Shown piece by piece: positions 1 through 8,500 of a stretch of DNA of 64,000 nucleotides. The DNA is from a virus, in the IMG/VR virus record IMGVR_UViG_3300010158_000051, positions 1-64,000 of that record. One strand, written 5' to 3'. A program made the translations under genes and the position numbers. Under the pieces are notes generated by a model, which was not told where the DNA came from, ran no database searches, and saw only the letters and a list, made by a program, of their open reading frames with translations. Position 1 is the first letter of the stretch, and the number at the start of each line of letters is the position of its first letter.

Positions 1-831
1 ACAAACGCAGCTGCAACTTTCTCAAAGGTTTCTTTGACAACACGCAAGCTTCGTCTTGACTGGGAACTCTCATCAGAGTCTCTTGAAGACAATATTGAGG
101 GTCCAGATCTAGAAGACCACATTGCACGTCTTATGGCTACCCAGGCTGGTAACGATATCGAGGATGTTCTCATCAACGGTACAGGAACTAGCACAGGTTT
201 GCTTTCAGCGTTCAAGGGCTTCAGAACACTTGCTCTCGCAAATGCACACGTTGTGGATGCTGCAGGACTAGGACTTGACAAGGCTGTGTTTAACATGGCA
301 ATCAAGACTATGCCTCGTAAGTATAAGCAACGTCGTAACCAACTTCGATTCTTCTCAGGATCAAACTTGGTACAAGATTATTTGTACAACCTAACTGCTA
401 ACGCAGGCAACGGCAATCCATTTGATATCGCTTCTGGCGTAATTCGTGGAGATGTTGCTGCTAACGATGGCGGTCCAGGTACTGTAACACCATTCGCATT
501 TGGTATTCCAGTAATTAACGTTCCATTGATGGACGAGACTCGTGCAGGAGACTATTCAAGCCCAAGCGGTTTGCATGGTGATCTACACTTGACTTTCCCT
601 CAGAACTTTATTATTGGTATCAAGCGTGATGTTACTGTTTATCGTCTGTTCCAGCCAAAGAAGGATACAATTGAGTACACTCTCTTTATTCGTGTTGGTT
701 GCCAGGTCGAAAACTTCGATGCACACGTAATCGTAAAGAACATTAAGGTCTCAGGATCAACAGGTACATCATTTGGTTCCGTAACACACGGATCAAACGT
801 AACTGGTGGCTCAGGAACTTACACATACTAA
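1..831 (+). CDS. Major capsid protein, HK97-like (5' end outside window)
   Basis: The frame is open from base 1, so the N-terminus lies outside the window; the first possible internal start (TTG at 34) is not the real one. The visible 276 residues read like the C-terminal two thirds of an HK97-fold coat protein: a stretch with GTGTSTGLL, a long helix-rich segment, a proline-rich loop, and a final beta-rich part with 'RVGCQVENFDAHVIVKN', the usual P/A-domain ending. It forms the icosahedral shell. A hairpin terminator follows directly, as expected for a highly expressed gene. The family call rests on general resemblance and on position before connector and tail genes. Confidence 0.75.
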   Translation, partial: TNAAATFSKVSLTTRKLRLDWELSSESLEDNIEGPDLEDHIARLMATQAGNDIEDVLINGTGTSTGLLSAFKGFRTLALANAHVVDAAGLGLDKAVFNMAIKTMPRKYKQRRNQLRFFSGSNLVQDYLYNLTANAGNGNPFDIASGVIRGDVAANDGGPGTVTPFAFGIPVINVPLMDETRAGDYSSPSGLHGDLHLTFPQNFIIGIKRDVTVYRLFQPKKDTIEYTLFIRVGCQVENFDAHVIVKNIKVSGSTGTSFGSVTHGSNVTGGSGTYTY

Positions 832-853
832 TATTTATTAGTTGCAAGATTGG

Positions 854-875
854 GGGGATTACTTCGGTAGTCCCC
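854..875 (+). terminator. Intrinsic-type terminator after capsid gene
   Basis: GGGGATTAC pairs with GTAGTCCCC (one G-U) around a TTCG tetraloop, followed by TTAATCATTTT. It lies 20 bases after the capsid stop. Confidence 0.8.
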
Positions 876-887
876 TTAATCATTTTC

Positions 888-896
888 TGCTATAAT
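888..896 (+). promoter_or_regulatory. Extended -10 promoter for the connector genes
   Basis: TGCTATAAT is an extended -10 (TGN + perfect TATAAT). No good -35 is seen, which is tolerated for extended -10 promoters. It lies 26 bases before the next start codon and restarts transcription after the capsid terminator. Confidence 0.6.
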
Positions 897-922
897 TAAA
901 TCACATTAACGAGAGGAAGATA

Positions 923-1321
923 ATGTCATTTTCAGATTTAAAAATAAGCGAGTTAAAAAAGGCAGCCGAGTCATTTGGAGTAGATCTTGATGGATCTAAG
1001 ACAAAAACAGAGATTGTAGCACTTCTTGAAGAAGAAGGCATCACTTATCAAATGTATGAAAAGTTTACCAATACTGAAAAGCAAGAAATTGAAATTTCAG
1101 AAGTAGAAAAGAAACAGAGAGAGAAAAAGATTATGAAAACTGAAAACTCAGTACTAGTAAAGATGGAAAGAGATAACTTCTCTTACCAAGCAATGGGTCA
1201 TGCTTTTACACAACAGCACCCATTTGTAGCTATGTCAGAATCAGATGCACAACGTATTTTTGATACACAAGATGGATTTAGACTTGCGACTCCAAGAGAG
1301 GCTCAAGAATTCTACGCATAA
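923..1321 (+). CDS. Hypothetical head protein with SAP/HeH-like N-terminal helix-hairpin
   Basis: 132 residues. Residues 5-40 ('LKISELKKAAESFGVDLDGS') look like a SAP/HeH/Rho-N helix-extension-helix module that often binds nucleic acid. A Lys/Glu-rich linker (60-72) follows, then a compact C-terminal part with 'MSESDAQRIFDTQDGFRLATPREA'-type composition. GAGAGGAAG gives a good ribosome site 9 bases before ATG. The place between capsid and connector suggests a head or DNA-packaging accessory role; the function itself is unknown. Confidence 0.7.
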   Translation: MSFSDLKISELKKAAESFGVDLDGSKTKTEIVALLEEEGITYQMYEKFTNTEKQEIEISEVEKKQREKKIMKTENSVLVKMERDNFSYQAMGHAFTQQHPFVAMSESDAQRIFDTQDGFRLATPREAQEFYA

Positions 1322-1335
1322 CGGAGGCGTTTTAA

Positions 1336-2286
1336 TTGCAAAATATAGTCAAGGGAAGTAAGCAAAAGATATACCTTAATGTATACAACGATGGGGTCTT
1401 AACACAGGCAACAGCAGTACCAACCTTGAGCGTATATGATGCAGATAGCGATACCATTGCGTTAACTGGATATTCCAGTATTACAGTAACAGACGAGAAC
1501 GCTGCTGGGGTTTATTCTTATACAATGACCCCAGCACTTACTCAAATTAATAGAGTTTTAAAATTTGTTTGGTCATATGCACTAAGCGGTGTTGCTACAT
1601 CAGAAACTCAGTTTTATGCAGTAGAAACACAATATTCAAGCGTAAGTGAGATTCAAGACTTTCTAGGTCTAGGAACAAGCCCGTCAGAAATTAATTACAA
1701 AAACCCTAAAGAAATTGAAGCAGCTGAAAAAGTTGCAAGAACAATTATTGATGGATATACAGGGCAAAAGTTTATTCAATATTATGGTCAGCAAGAGCAA
1801 TTTGGTTTTGGATCAGATGCTATTGAACTTGTTGAAAAGATGCTTACAGTAGATAAAGTCTGGGAAAACGATGAATTGCTAATTGACAATACAGTAACCC
1901 CAGTTTATAACAATTTTGGGTTCCCGCTGGAATTAAGTCCTACAAAGAAAGCAATTAGAATTATCAATGTAGGCTGGGACCTTAGATACGATAATCAAGT
2001 AGACCCAACTGCAATGGGTAACGGTAGATTTAGAGATGGCTCAAGATACAAGTTTGAAGGCTTAGTTGGATGGAAATACGTTCCAGAAGACATTAAAATT
2101 GCTTCAATGCTTCTTGTTGGGGACATATTGGCCAATGATTATAATTGGCGTAACAAGTACCTTAAAAAGGTAAACCTTTCAGAAATTTCATTTGAAATGG
2201 CGGGAGGAGCATTTAACGGTACGGGTAATGTGACTGTGGATAATATCCTTGATCAATACCGCAACGTTAATATTGTAATCATTTAA
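1336..2286 (+). CDS. Head-tail connector (adaptor-like) with Ig-like N-terminal domain
   Basis: 316 residues from a TTG start chosen because GGAGG lies 9 bases upstream. The first ~100 residues are beta-rich and Ig-like ('KQKIYLNVYNDG'). Residues 105-300 are mostly helical, starting 'SVSEIQDFLGLG', typical of gp6/gp15-type adaptors that dock on the portal. It is the first of four tightly joined connector genes; its stop overlaps the next ATG by one base. The adaptor call comes from gene order and from the helical domain. Confidence 0.6.
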   Translation: MQNIVKGSKQKIYLNVYNDGVLTQATAVPTLSVYDADSDTIALTGYSSITVTDENAAGVYSYTMTPALTQINRVLKFVWSYALSGVATSETQFYAVETQYSSVSEIQDFLGLGTSPSEINYKNPKEIEAAEKVARTIIDGYTGQKFIQYYGQQEQFGFGSDAIELVEKMLTVDKVWENDELLIDNTVTPVYNNFGFPLELSPTKKAIRIINVGWDLRYDNQVDPTAMGNGRFRDGSRYKFEGLVGWKYVPEDIKIASMLLVGDILANDYNWRNKYLKKVNLSEISFEMAGGAFNGTGNVTVDNILDQYRNVNIVII

Positions 2287-2747
2287 TGTTTAATACATCA
2301 ATCATTGCATCAATTATGAACATGACCGCTCAAGTTTACGGTCAACAAAATGTACAGGATACAGATACTGGAGCAATATCCAGACAATGGGTGTACAAGA
2401 AAACTATTCAATGCAAGATTGAGCCTATTCAAGCAAGAGGCACAAATACAAAAGGCGACAATAAAACTTTTGACACTTCAGATAATGCAGGTGGAGGTTA
2501 TGATGAAGGCTTTCAGCTTAAACTAAAAACTCTTGAACTACTTAGTAAGCGTTGGAGAGTTGCATATGTTAGGTCAAGTGACGGACAACAAGTGTTTGTT
2601 GAAATTGATAAGATTGATCAGCCAGATACCATTTTTGAAGTAACATCCTCACACGCAGTCTTAGACCCATTTGGAAGAGTTTCTTATTATGAAAGTACAA
2701 TCCACAGGGTAAAGGTCCAAGACAATGATAAAACTATCAATAAGTAA
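2286..2747 (+). CDS. Head-closure (stopper)-like protein
   Basis: 153 residues, ATG overlapping the previous stop (TAATG). Beta-rich, with Gly-rich insert 'DNAGGGYDEGFQLKLK'. The third position after the capsid is where siphophages encode the head-closure/stopper ring that plugs the connector after packaging. No family motif was recognised; the call is by synteny and size. Confidence 0.45.
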   Translation: MFNTSIIASIMNMTAQVYGQQNVQDTDTGAISRQWVYKKTIQCKIEPIQARGTNTKGDNKTFDTSDNAGGGYDEGFQLKLKTLELLSKRWRVAYVRSSDGQQVFVEIDKIDQPDTIFEVTSSHAVLDPFGRVSYYESTIHRVKVQDNDKTINK

Positions 2748-3456
2748 GCAAAGTGTTGATGCTTTAAATAGAGAAATTGATCTCAAAGTTAAAGCTATTG
2801 GTCATATGACCCAACCAGATTTTTTAAATGAAGTTTCAAAAGCTGTATTTGTTATATTGGGTGAAAGATTTGTTTTAGCGGTAGATAGATTTTCTGTAAC
2901 AAATCCAAAAAGAATGCACCACATATATGAATGGAACAAAGTTGGATCCCCATCAGCAAGACTTTTTGTTTTAAATAAAGCAATATTGGTAAGTGGATCT
3001 ATGACTATTAAGACAGAATTTAAACCATCAAAAACTCCCGTTCCAATTAACCCAGAACTTCTTTTGCCTGGGGCTACAGGAAAAGTAGTAAGCAAAAAAA
3101 ATGTATTTAGAGATAAAGCTCAAGTAATGGAAGAAGGAAGAGCGGTTCACTATCAAGCAAAAAAGATGCTTGCATTTATGGGCTCAGACCTAGGTATAAA
3201 ATTTATACAGCCTGGAACCACAGTAAATATTAATAATCCAGGCGGGAAATACGTAAAAGGCTCTTTGGCTACTTTCATGTCTGCTTGGTATAATAAGAAT
3301 GCTCAAACAATTATAGATTCTTCTGGACTATATGAAAGAATAGCTAATGAAACAGCTAGGGTTTTGTCTAAGAATAATGCGGGTATTGCAGATGTAAAAG
3401 CTGTTACCCAGCAAGTTGTAAATTCAATTGTTGCAGGCAGGGAGATAATTAAATGA
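2725..3456 (+). CDS. Neck / tail-completion protein (gp10-like position)
   Basis: 243 residues. It starts inside the previous gene (23-base overlap), implying translational coupling. Mixed alpha/beta, basic, with a C-terminal amphipathic helix region rich in VTQQVVNSIV. Position between stopper and tail terminator suggests an HK97-gp10-type neck protein. No diagnostic residues are visible. Confidence 0.45.
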   Translation: MIKLSISKQSVDALNREIDLKVKAIGHMTQPDFLNEVSKAVFVILGERFVLAVDRFSVTNPKRMHHIYEWNKVGSPSARLFVLNKAILVSGSMTIKTEFKPSKTPVPINPELLLPGATGKVVSKKNVFRDKAQVMEEGRAVHYQAKKMLAFMGSDLGIKFIQPGTTVNINNPGGKYVKGSLATFMSAWYNKNAQTIIDSSGLYERIANETARVLSKNNAGIADVKAVTQQVVNSIVAGREIIK

Positions 3457-3968
3457 CAGCAGACTACAAGTATGTGGCATCATACGATATCCGTAAAACG
3501 CTTTTAAACGAGCTTATAGCCAAGGGTATTATTGACCTTAATGATTACCTAGCAGATGGCTTTACACAGCCTCTACAGCCTATTATACCCGCACAGCAGG
3601 TACCAGAATTTAATAACATGCTTCCAGGAAAGACATTCGTAATCTATGATATTACTCAAAGTCATGGTGTTACCCAATGGTGGATGAGCGAAGACGTTAT
3701 AACATTTGATATTGTTTCAAGAGATCCTGCCGAGATTCAGACAATCATTAACATTGCTACGGACCTATTTAGAAGATATGACGATTCAGCAAGAGAGATT
3801 AACTTGTCTTTAATATCTTCAAGCCCATATACATACCACTACTTTAAGGTAGAATCAGCAGATCCCGTTCAAGCTTTTGCAAATGAAGGCGGGTTTATGA
3901 ATGGTATGCTTTCAGTAAGATACGCCTACACGAGAGAACTAGATCCAGTTACAGGTAGATACGCATAA
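3453..3968 (+). CDS. Tail terminator-like protein
   Basis: 171 residues, ATG overlapping the previous stop by four bases (ATGA). An N-terminal helix ('YDIRKTLLNELIAKG') is followed by a beta-sheet domain with a central 'DVITFDIVSRDPAEIQTI' strand-helix unit, the layout of tail terminator proteins that cap the tail tube and join it to the head. It directly precedes the tail-tube gene. Confidence 0.55.
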   Translation: MTADYKYVASYDIRKTLLNELIAKGIIDLNDYLADGFTQPLQPIIPAQQVPEFNNMLPGKTFVIYDITQSHGVTQWWMSEDVITFDIVSRDPAEIQTIINIATDLFRRYDDSAREINLSLISSSPYTYHYFKVESADPVQAFANEGGFMNGMLSVRYAYTRELDPVTGRYA

Positions 3969-3971
3969 AAG

Positions 3972-4000
3972 TTTGATTTATTTGACTTCGATGCTATGAT
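3972..4000 (+). promoter_or_regulatory. Promoter for the tail-tube gene
   Basis: TTTGAT, 17 bases, TATGAT. It lies 72 bases before the major tail protein start and gives this abundant protein its own transcript, which ends at the terminator at 4863. Confidence 0.45.
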
Positions 4001-4019
4001 TTTACATGAGGAAGTAAAT

Positions 4020-4043
4020 ATGTCATCTTTTTTAGATTTTTAA
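4020..4043 (+). other. Possible 7-codon leader ORF
   Basis: GAGGAAG sits 7 bases before an ATG that opens a 7-codon ORF (MSSFLDF) ending in TAA. It lies in the 5' leader of the major tail protein. It could be a leader peptide or a chance ORF. Confidence 0.25.
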
Positions 4044-4072
4044 TCTAATTAAAATAAGGTGGTGAAATAAAA

Positions 4073-4825
4073 ATGGCTACAAATACAAAAAATGTTATTG
4101 TCGGTGCAGCATCTCTCTTCATAAGCTCTCAAGAAGACGAATCTAGACCAGCAACTACAAACGCAATTATTACAGGTACAACAGCAAATGGTGGTTTTCT
4201 AACTTCAGGTGCTTCAGCTCGTACAGGTTTGCTTGCAACAGGTTCTAAGTACCGTGAAGTTGGTTACACTAACTCAGGTCTAGAAATTTCTTACGAGCCT
4301 AACTACGGTGAAGTAATGGTTGACCAGTTGCTAGACGCAGCAAAGTTATTTAAGCAAACACTTAAAGTTACGCTTAAGACAGAATTAGTAGAAGCAACTC
4401 TTGACAATCTTACTCTTTCATGGGGTCAGATGGATACATACTATGTAAACCAAACAGGAAGCTCAATTACTGCAGTTAACTCTCTTGCTGATACAACACC
4501 AGTTGGTGGATCAGAAGTTGGTTCAACTTTGAACATGGCAGCAGGTGCTCTCGGAGATGCTCCAGTAGAGCGTACTCTTGTTGCAATCGGTAATGCTCCA
4601 GCTCAGGTTAAGAACCTTACTCCAACTTCATCTGCTCTACGCAATAAGGAGCGTGTATATATTGCACGTCGTGTTGTTTCTATGGATACAACTGCTCACG
4701 GACTAAAGCGTGATTCAGCTACAGTATTCCCAGTAAGCTTCCGTTGCCTACCAGATGACTCAAATGCTGCTTATGCAGGTGCTGAGTATGGTGTCGTAAT
4801 TGATCGTGTGTGGGGAACTAACTAA
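4073..4825 (+). CDS. Major tail (tube) protein
   Basis: 250 residues, starting after AAGGTGGTG. Composition is typical of tail-tube proteins: Ala/Thr/Gly-rich beta sandwich, segment 'GLEISYEPNYGEVMVDQLLD', then 'TLKTELVEATLDNLTLSWGQ', which matches the tube fold in which each ring packs on the previous one. A dedicated promoter and a strong terminator flank it, fitting a high-copy structural protein. No sheath gene is present, so the tail is probably non-contractile. Confidence 0.75.
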   Translation: MATNTKNVIVGAASLFISSQEDESRPATTNAIITGTTANGGFLTSGASARTGLLATGSKYREVGYTNSGLEISYEPNYGEVMVDQLLDAAKLFKQTLKVTLKTELVEATLDNLTLSWGQMDTYYVNQTGSSITAVNSLADTTPVGGSEVGSTLNMAAGALGDAPVERTLVAIGNAPAQVKNLTPTSSALRNKERVYIARRVVSMDTTAHGLKRDSATVFPVSFRCLPDDSNAAYAGAEYGVVIDRVWGTN

Positions 4826-4862
4826 CTAGGATAAAACCTGTTAACAATTTAATAATATTCAG

Positions 4863-4884
4863 GCCCCGTCAGAAATGACGGGGC
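4863..4884 (+). terminator. Strong terminator after tail-tube gene
   Basis: Perfect 9-bp stem GCCCCGTCA/TGACGGGGC with GAAA tetraloop, then TTTGAATTTG. It lies 37 bases after the stop. Confidence 0.9.
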
Positions 4885-4891
4885 TTTGAAT

Positions 4892-4919
4892 TTGTGTATG
4901 CTGATTCTATTGGTATAAT
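4892..4919 (+). promoter_or_regulatory. Promoter for tail chaperone and tape measure operon
   Basis: TTGTGT, 16 bases, perfect TATAAT, 24 bases before the chaperone start. Confidence 0.6.
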
Positions 4920-4943
4920 TTAACTAAACAAAGGAGCTATAAA

Positions 4944-5285
4944 TTGGCAACAACAGTATACGATGTAGTAGAAATAGAACTTTCAAATGGTGAGCAGATC
5001 ACTTTAAAACCGCTTCCTATTAAGAAGTTAAGAGAGTTCATGGAACTCATTAAAAAGATGGATATGCCAGAAAATGCATCTGAAGACGCAGCTATGGATA
5101 TCTTTATTGACGGTGCAATGCTATGCATTAGCGGACTGTACCCAGACTCACCTTTAGGTAAAGATAAAGACAAGTTTGAAGACGTTGTAGAAATTCCAAC
5201 CATGATGAAGATTCTAGAAATCGCTGGTGGATTGAAACTAACAGACCCAAACCTTCTGGGAGCGGCACTAGTTGGGACGAACTAG
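4944..5285 (+). CDS. Tail assembly chaperone, short (G) form
   Basis: 113 residues from a TTG start with AAAGGAG 8 bases upstream. Opening 'TTVYDVVEIELSNGEQITLK' followed by a helical domain is typical of siphophage tail assembly chaperones that bind and fold the tape measure protein. It lies directly before the tape measure gene. A -1 slippery heptamer near its end lets some ribosomes continue into the downstream frame, giving the long GT form (see 5246 and 5252). The short form stops at 5285. Confidence 0.8.
   Translation: MATTVYDVVEIELSNGEQITLKPLPIKKLREFMELIKKMDMPENASEDAAMDIFIDGAMLCISGLYPDSPLGKDKDKFEDVVEIPTMMKILEIAGGLKLTDPNLLGAALVGTN
5246..5252 (+). other. Programmed -1 ribosomal frameshift site
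   Basis: In the G-frame the codons GAC CCA AAC create C_CCA_AAC, a canonical X_XXY_YYZ heptamer. A -1 slip here continues in a frame that is open from 5222 to 5584 and reads as good protein. The fusion would be about 213 residues: 103 from the G part and 110 from the T part. Confidence 0.85.
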
Positions 5286-5584
5286 ACCTACGCTCCCTTG
5301 AGTCCGAAGTTTTTCTACTTGGTCGTTGGAAAAATTATGAGGAATTAGAAAGTAGTTTGTCTTTAGAAGAATTAATGGCAACTATTGAAGCAATTCGTAG
5401 TAAAGATAACAATGATAAAAAGTTTGTCGCAGCGATAAACGGAGTAGATTTAGAAAACAGCAATGAAGAAGTAATAGAAGATGTTACTGATTTAAATTCT
5501 GCAAGAGTTGCACAAAAAGAAGGCTTCGGAATAGGTGAAGGACTTGGCTTTATGCAAATGGGGGAGGATGAATGGCAAGAGTAG
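5252..5584 (+). CDS. Tail assembly chaperone, T extension (reached by -1 frameshift)
   Basis: This segment is translated only as the C-terminal part of the GT fusion. It begins just after the slippery site with 'PSGSGTSWDELDLRSLE' and continues as a charged helical domain to the stop at 5584. An internal ATG at 5375 and a TTG at 5357 could be misread as separate starts, but the coding sense upstream of them (5252-5356) argues for the fusion. The G part binds the capsid-distal tail tube and the T part the tape measure in the lambda model. It overlaps the tape measure ATG by 13 bases. Confidence 0.8.
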   Translation, partial: PSGSGTSWDELDLRSLESEVFLLGRWKNYEELESSLSLEELMATIEAIRSKDNNDKKFVAAINGVDLENSNEEVIEDVTDLNSARVAQKEGFGIGEGLGFMQMGEDEWQE

Positions 5585-8500
5585 AACTTAATATAGTTGC
5601 CCTAGGTGACTTTAAATCCGTTAACTCTCAAATCAAAGCACTCCAAGATCAAGTAAACCTTCTTAATAAAAGCGTTGCTAGTGTTGGCGTTAATGCCAAT
5701 CTAACAAAACAATTAAACGAAGCTAACGCTGCTTTTAAAGCAACGCTGCTTTCTACTGGACAATTTACCGCAAGCACGGTTAGACTAAAAGCTGAAACAG
5801 ATAAATTTGGCGAATCTTTAGTTAACGGTAAATTAAAACTTACACAATATTTCCAGATCATAAAGTCTGGAACAACAAACGCAACTGCCCAAATGAAGGC
5901 ACTTGCTATGGAGCAAACAAAGCTTCAAAACTCAATGGTAATGTCAGACCCTACAAAACAAGGTGTTCTTTCTGTATTTACCCCAACAAAAATTAATGCT
6001 GTAGCCAACGCTACCAAGATTGCAGCAAATACTCAAAATCTTTACAATATTGCAGTAGACAAAGGAACACAGTCTCTTATTAACTGGGGTAAGAATACTC
6101 AGTGGGCAGGTCGTCAGTTAACAGTAGGTATGACTGTGCCTCTTACAATTTTTGGAACTACAGCAACAAGAATTTTTCAAGAAGTTAATGATGAAATTGT
6201 AAGATTGCAAAAGGTTTACGGCACTGGAATCCAGCAGCCAACACAAGCGGCATTAGCAGCAATTAAGCAACAAGTTCTTGCTCTTTCAAAAGAGTTAGCA
6301 GCAGGCATGGGTGTTGCAGTAAAAGATACTGCAGCTATGGCAGCAGATTTAGCTGCTACTGGATTGCAAGGTAATGACCTTATTGGTGCAACAAGAGAAT
6401 CAATTCGTTTACAAAAGCTTGGCGAAATGGATCAACAGTCAGCAATGCAAACAACTATTTCTTTGCAAAACGTTTATAAGCTAAGCACAAATCAATTGTC
6501 TGGTGCAATTGACTTTCTTAACGCAGTTGAAAACCAAACGTCAACAAGCATGCAAGATTTAGCAGCAGGTATTCCAAAGGTTGGACCTATTGTTCAACAA
6601 CTTGGCGGATCTTTTAAAGACACAGCACTCATGATGGTTGCAATGAAAGAAGCGGGAGTTCCAGCAGCTCAATCAGCAAACGCAATTAAATCAGCTTTGG
6701 CATCACTTATTAACCCAACTAAAGCAGCAAAAGATGCCTTTGCTGCATACAACATAGACCTATCATCAATTGCTACGAAGACTGGCGGAAATCCCGTACA
6801 AATGATTATGATGCTTCAAGATGCATTAAAAGGCTTGCAACCACTTGCACAAGCTCAATTAATTGAAAAACTTTTTGGAAAGTTTCAAGAAGCAAGAATT
6901 CAAGCACTTATTACAAACTTAGGTGCAGTTAACAGTCAAACTAAACAAGCATTTGATTTGATGAATGCTTCAGAATCACAACTAAAGGGAATTGCAGCAG
7001 GAGAATTAAAAACCGCTACAGAATCAACGACTGGAAAATTTAGAAGAGCAGTTGAAACTATGAAAGCAGATCTGTTGCCTGTTGGTGAAAAGATTATGCA
7101 AGTTGCTACAACTTTGCTTAACTTTGGTAATAGTGTTGCAAAAGTATTTGGCGGATTGCCAGGACCAGTAAAAACAGTACTTGGAATTGTAGCAGCTGGC
7201 GTTGCATTATCTGGTCCTATTATTATGTTTACTGGTGTACTTGCTAACTTTGTTGGATATTTAATCAAGGGTCTATTCTCAATGAAAGATCTTATTAATG
7301 GAACTAAAACATTTGGTCAATTATTTACGCCAGAGATTATTGCATCTCAAAATGCAGCACAACTATTTAGTCAAAAGATTTTGCAAGATGAGTCTGCAGT
7401 AATGCTTCTTAATAAAGCAGTAAGAGAACTTACAGTTAGCCTTGAAGGAATGGCTGTAGGTATGGCAGCAGCATCTGGAAGTGGCATGGCAGCAAAACTT
7501 CTTGCAGCAGAAGCTGGACTTGCAGGCGGAAGAATTCCATTTAAGGGGCCAAAGATGGCATCTGGGGGAATTGTTCCAGGTAGCCCTTCCGCAGGAGATG
7601 TTTATCCTGCACTTTTGATGGGCGGGGAATCAGTAATTCCTACAGCACAAACACAAAAGTATGCACCATTTATTACTGCAATGATTAATGGAACACTTCC
7701 TCAACATGGCGATGGAGTAACTCCAGGTGGATCAAGTAGACCTTCATCTGCATTTACACAAGCTGAAAGAGTGTATGGAGCAATGCCAGGTGTAAGAGAT
7801 ACACAGCTTGGTATTATTGCTAGAGAAATTGCTGCTATGAGAGCAGCTGGAATGTCCATATCTAGCAAATCTGAAAAAGAAATGATGTTTGGAAACATCT
7901 CACATATTGCTCCAAGAGAAGGTGCAATGCCAAAAGACTGGACAGATTACTCAAAGATGTATGCTTTGACAGCTCCAGAAAATCAATCACTTAATCTTTT
8001 GACACGACCTAATAGCAAAAACAATGTTGCAGCATTTGGCAAATCAATGGAAAATGCTATTGCAACTATGGTTGACGAAGGATTTAGTGAAACAGAACTA
8101 AGAGCTTCTGGTAAAAAAATATTAGCTGGACAACAACCAATTGAAAAATTAGAAATGAAGTTATTTAAGGCAGCATTAGATGATCTTGATAAAAGAGTCA
8201 CAAGCGGAGAATTAAAACCAGGAAAAAATTTTGGATCTAGAACCTTGCCTTGGGTTAAGAGTGCTTCAGCAATAACGGGTGCAAGATTAGCTGGAGAACT
8301 TCCAATGGCAGAAAAAATGAGATTAGATCAAATAGTAGCATCTACTACTTCCTCACCTCAACCATTTGCTAATTCACCACAATTTCAACCAAAAATTGAT
8401 TTGTCTGGGCCATCAGGAAGTAATGCTAGAAGTAGCGGAAGTTATACAAGAACACACAATCTTATTCTTGACAAAATTAAAAGAGAAGAAGAATTAGCAA

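Noticed and set aside
5357-5584. Separate small gene between tail chaperone and tape measure
   Set aside because: It is the -1 frame extension of the chaperone; coding sense runs upstream of the apparent start to the slippery site.
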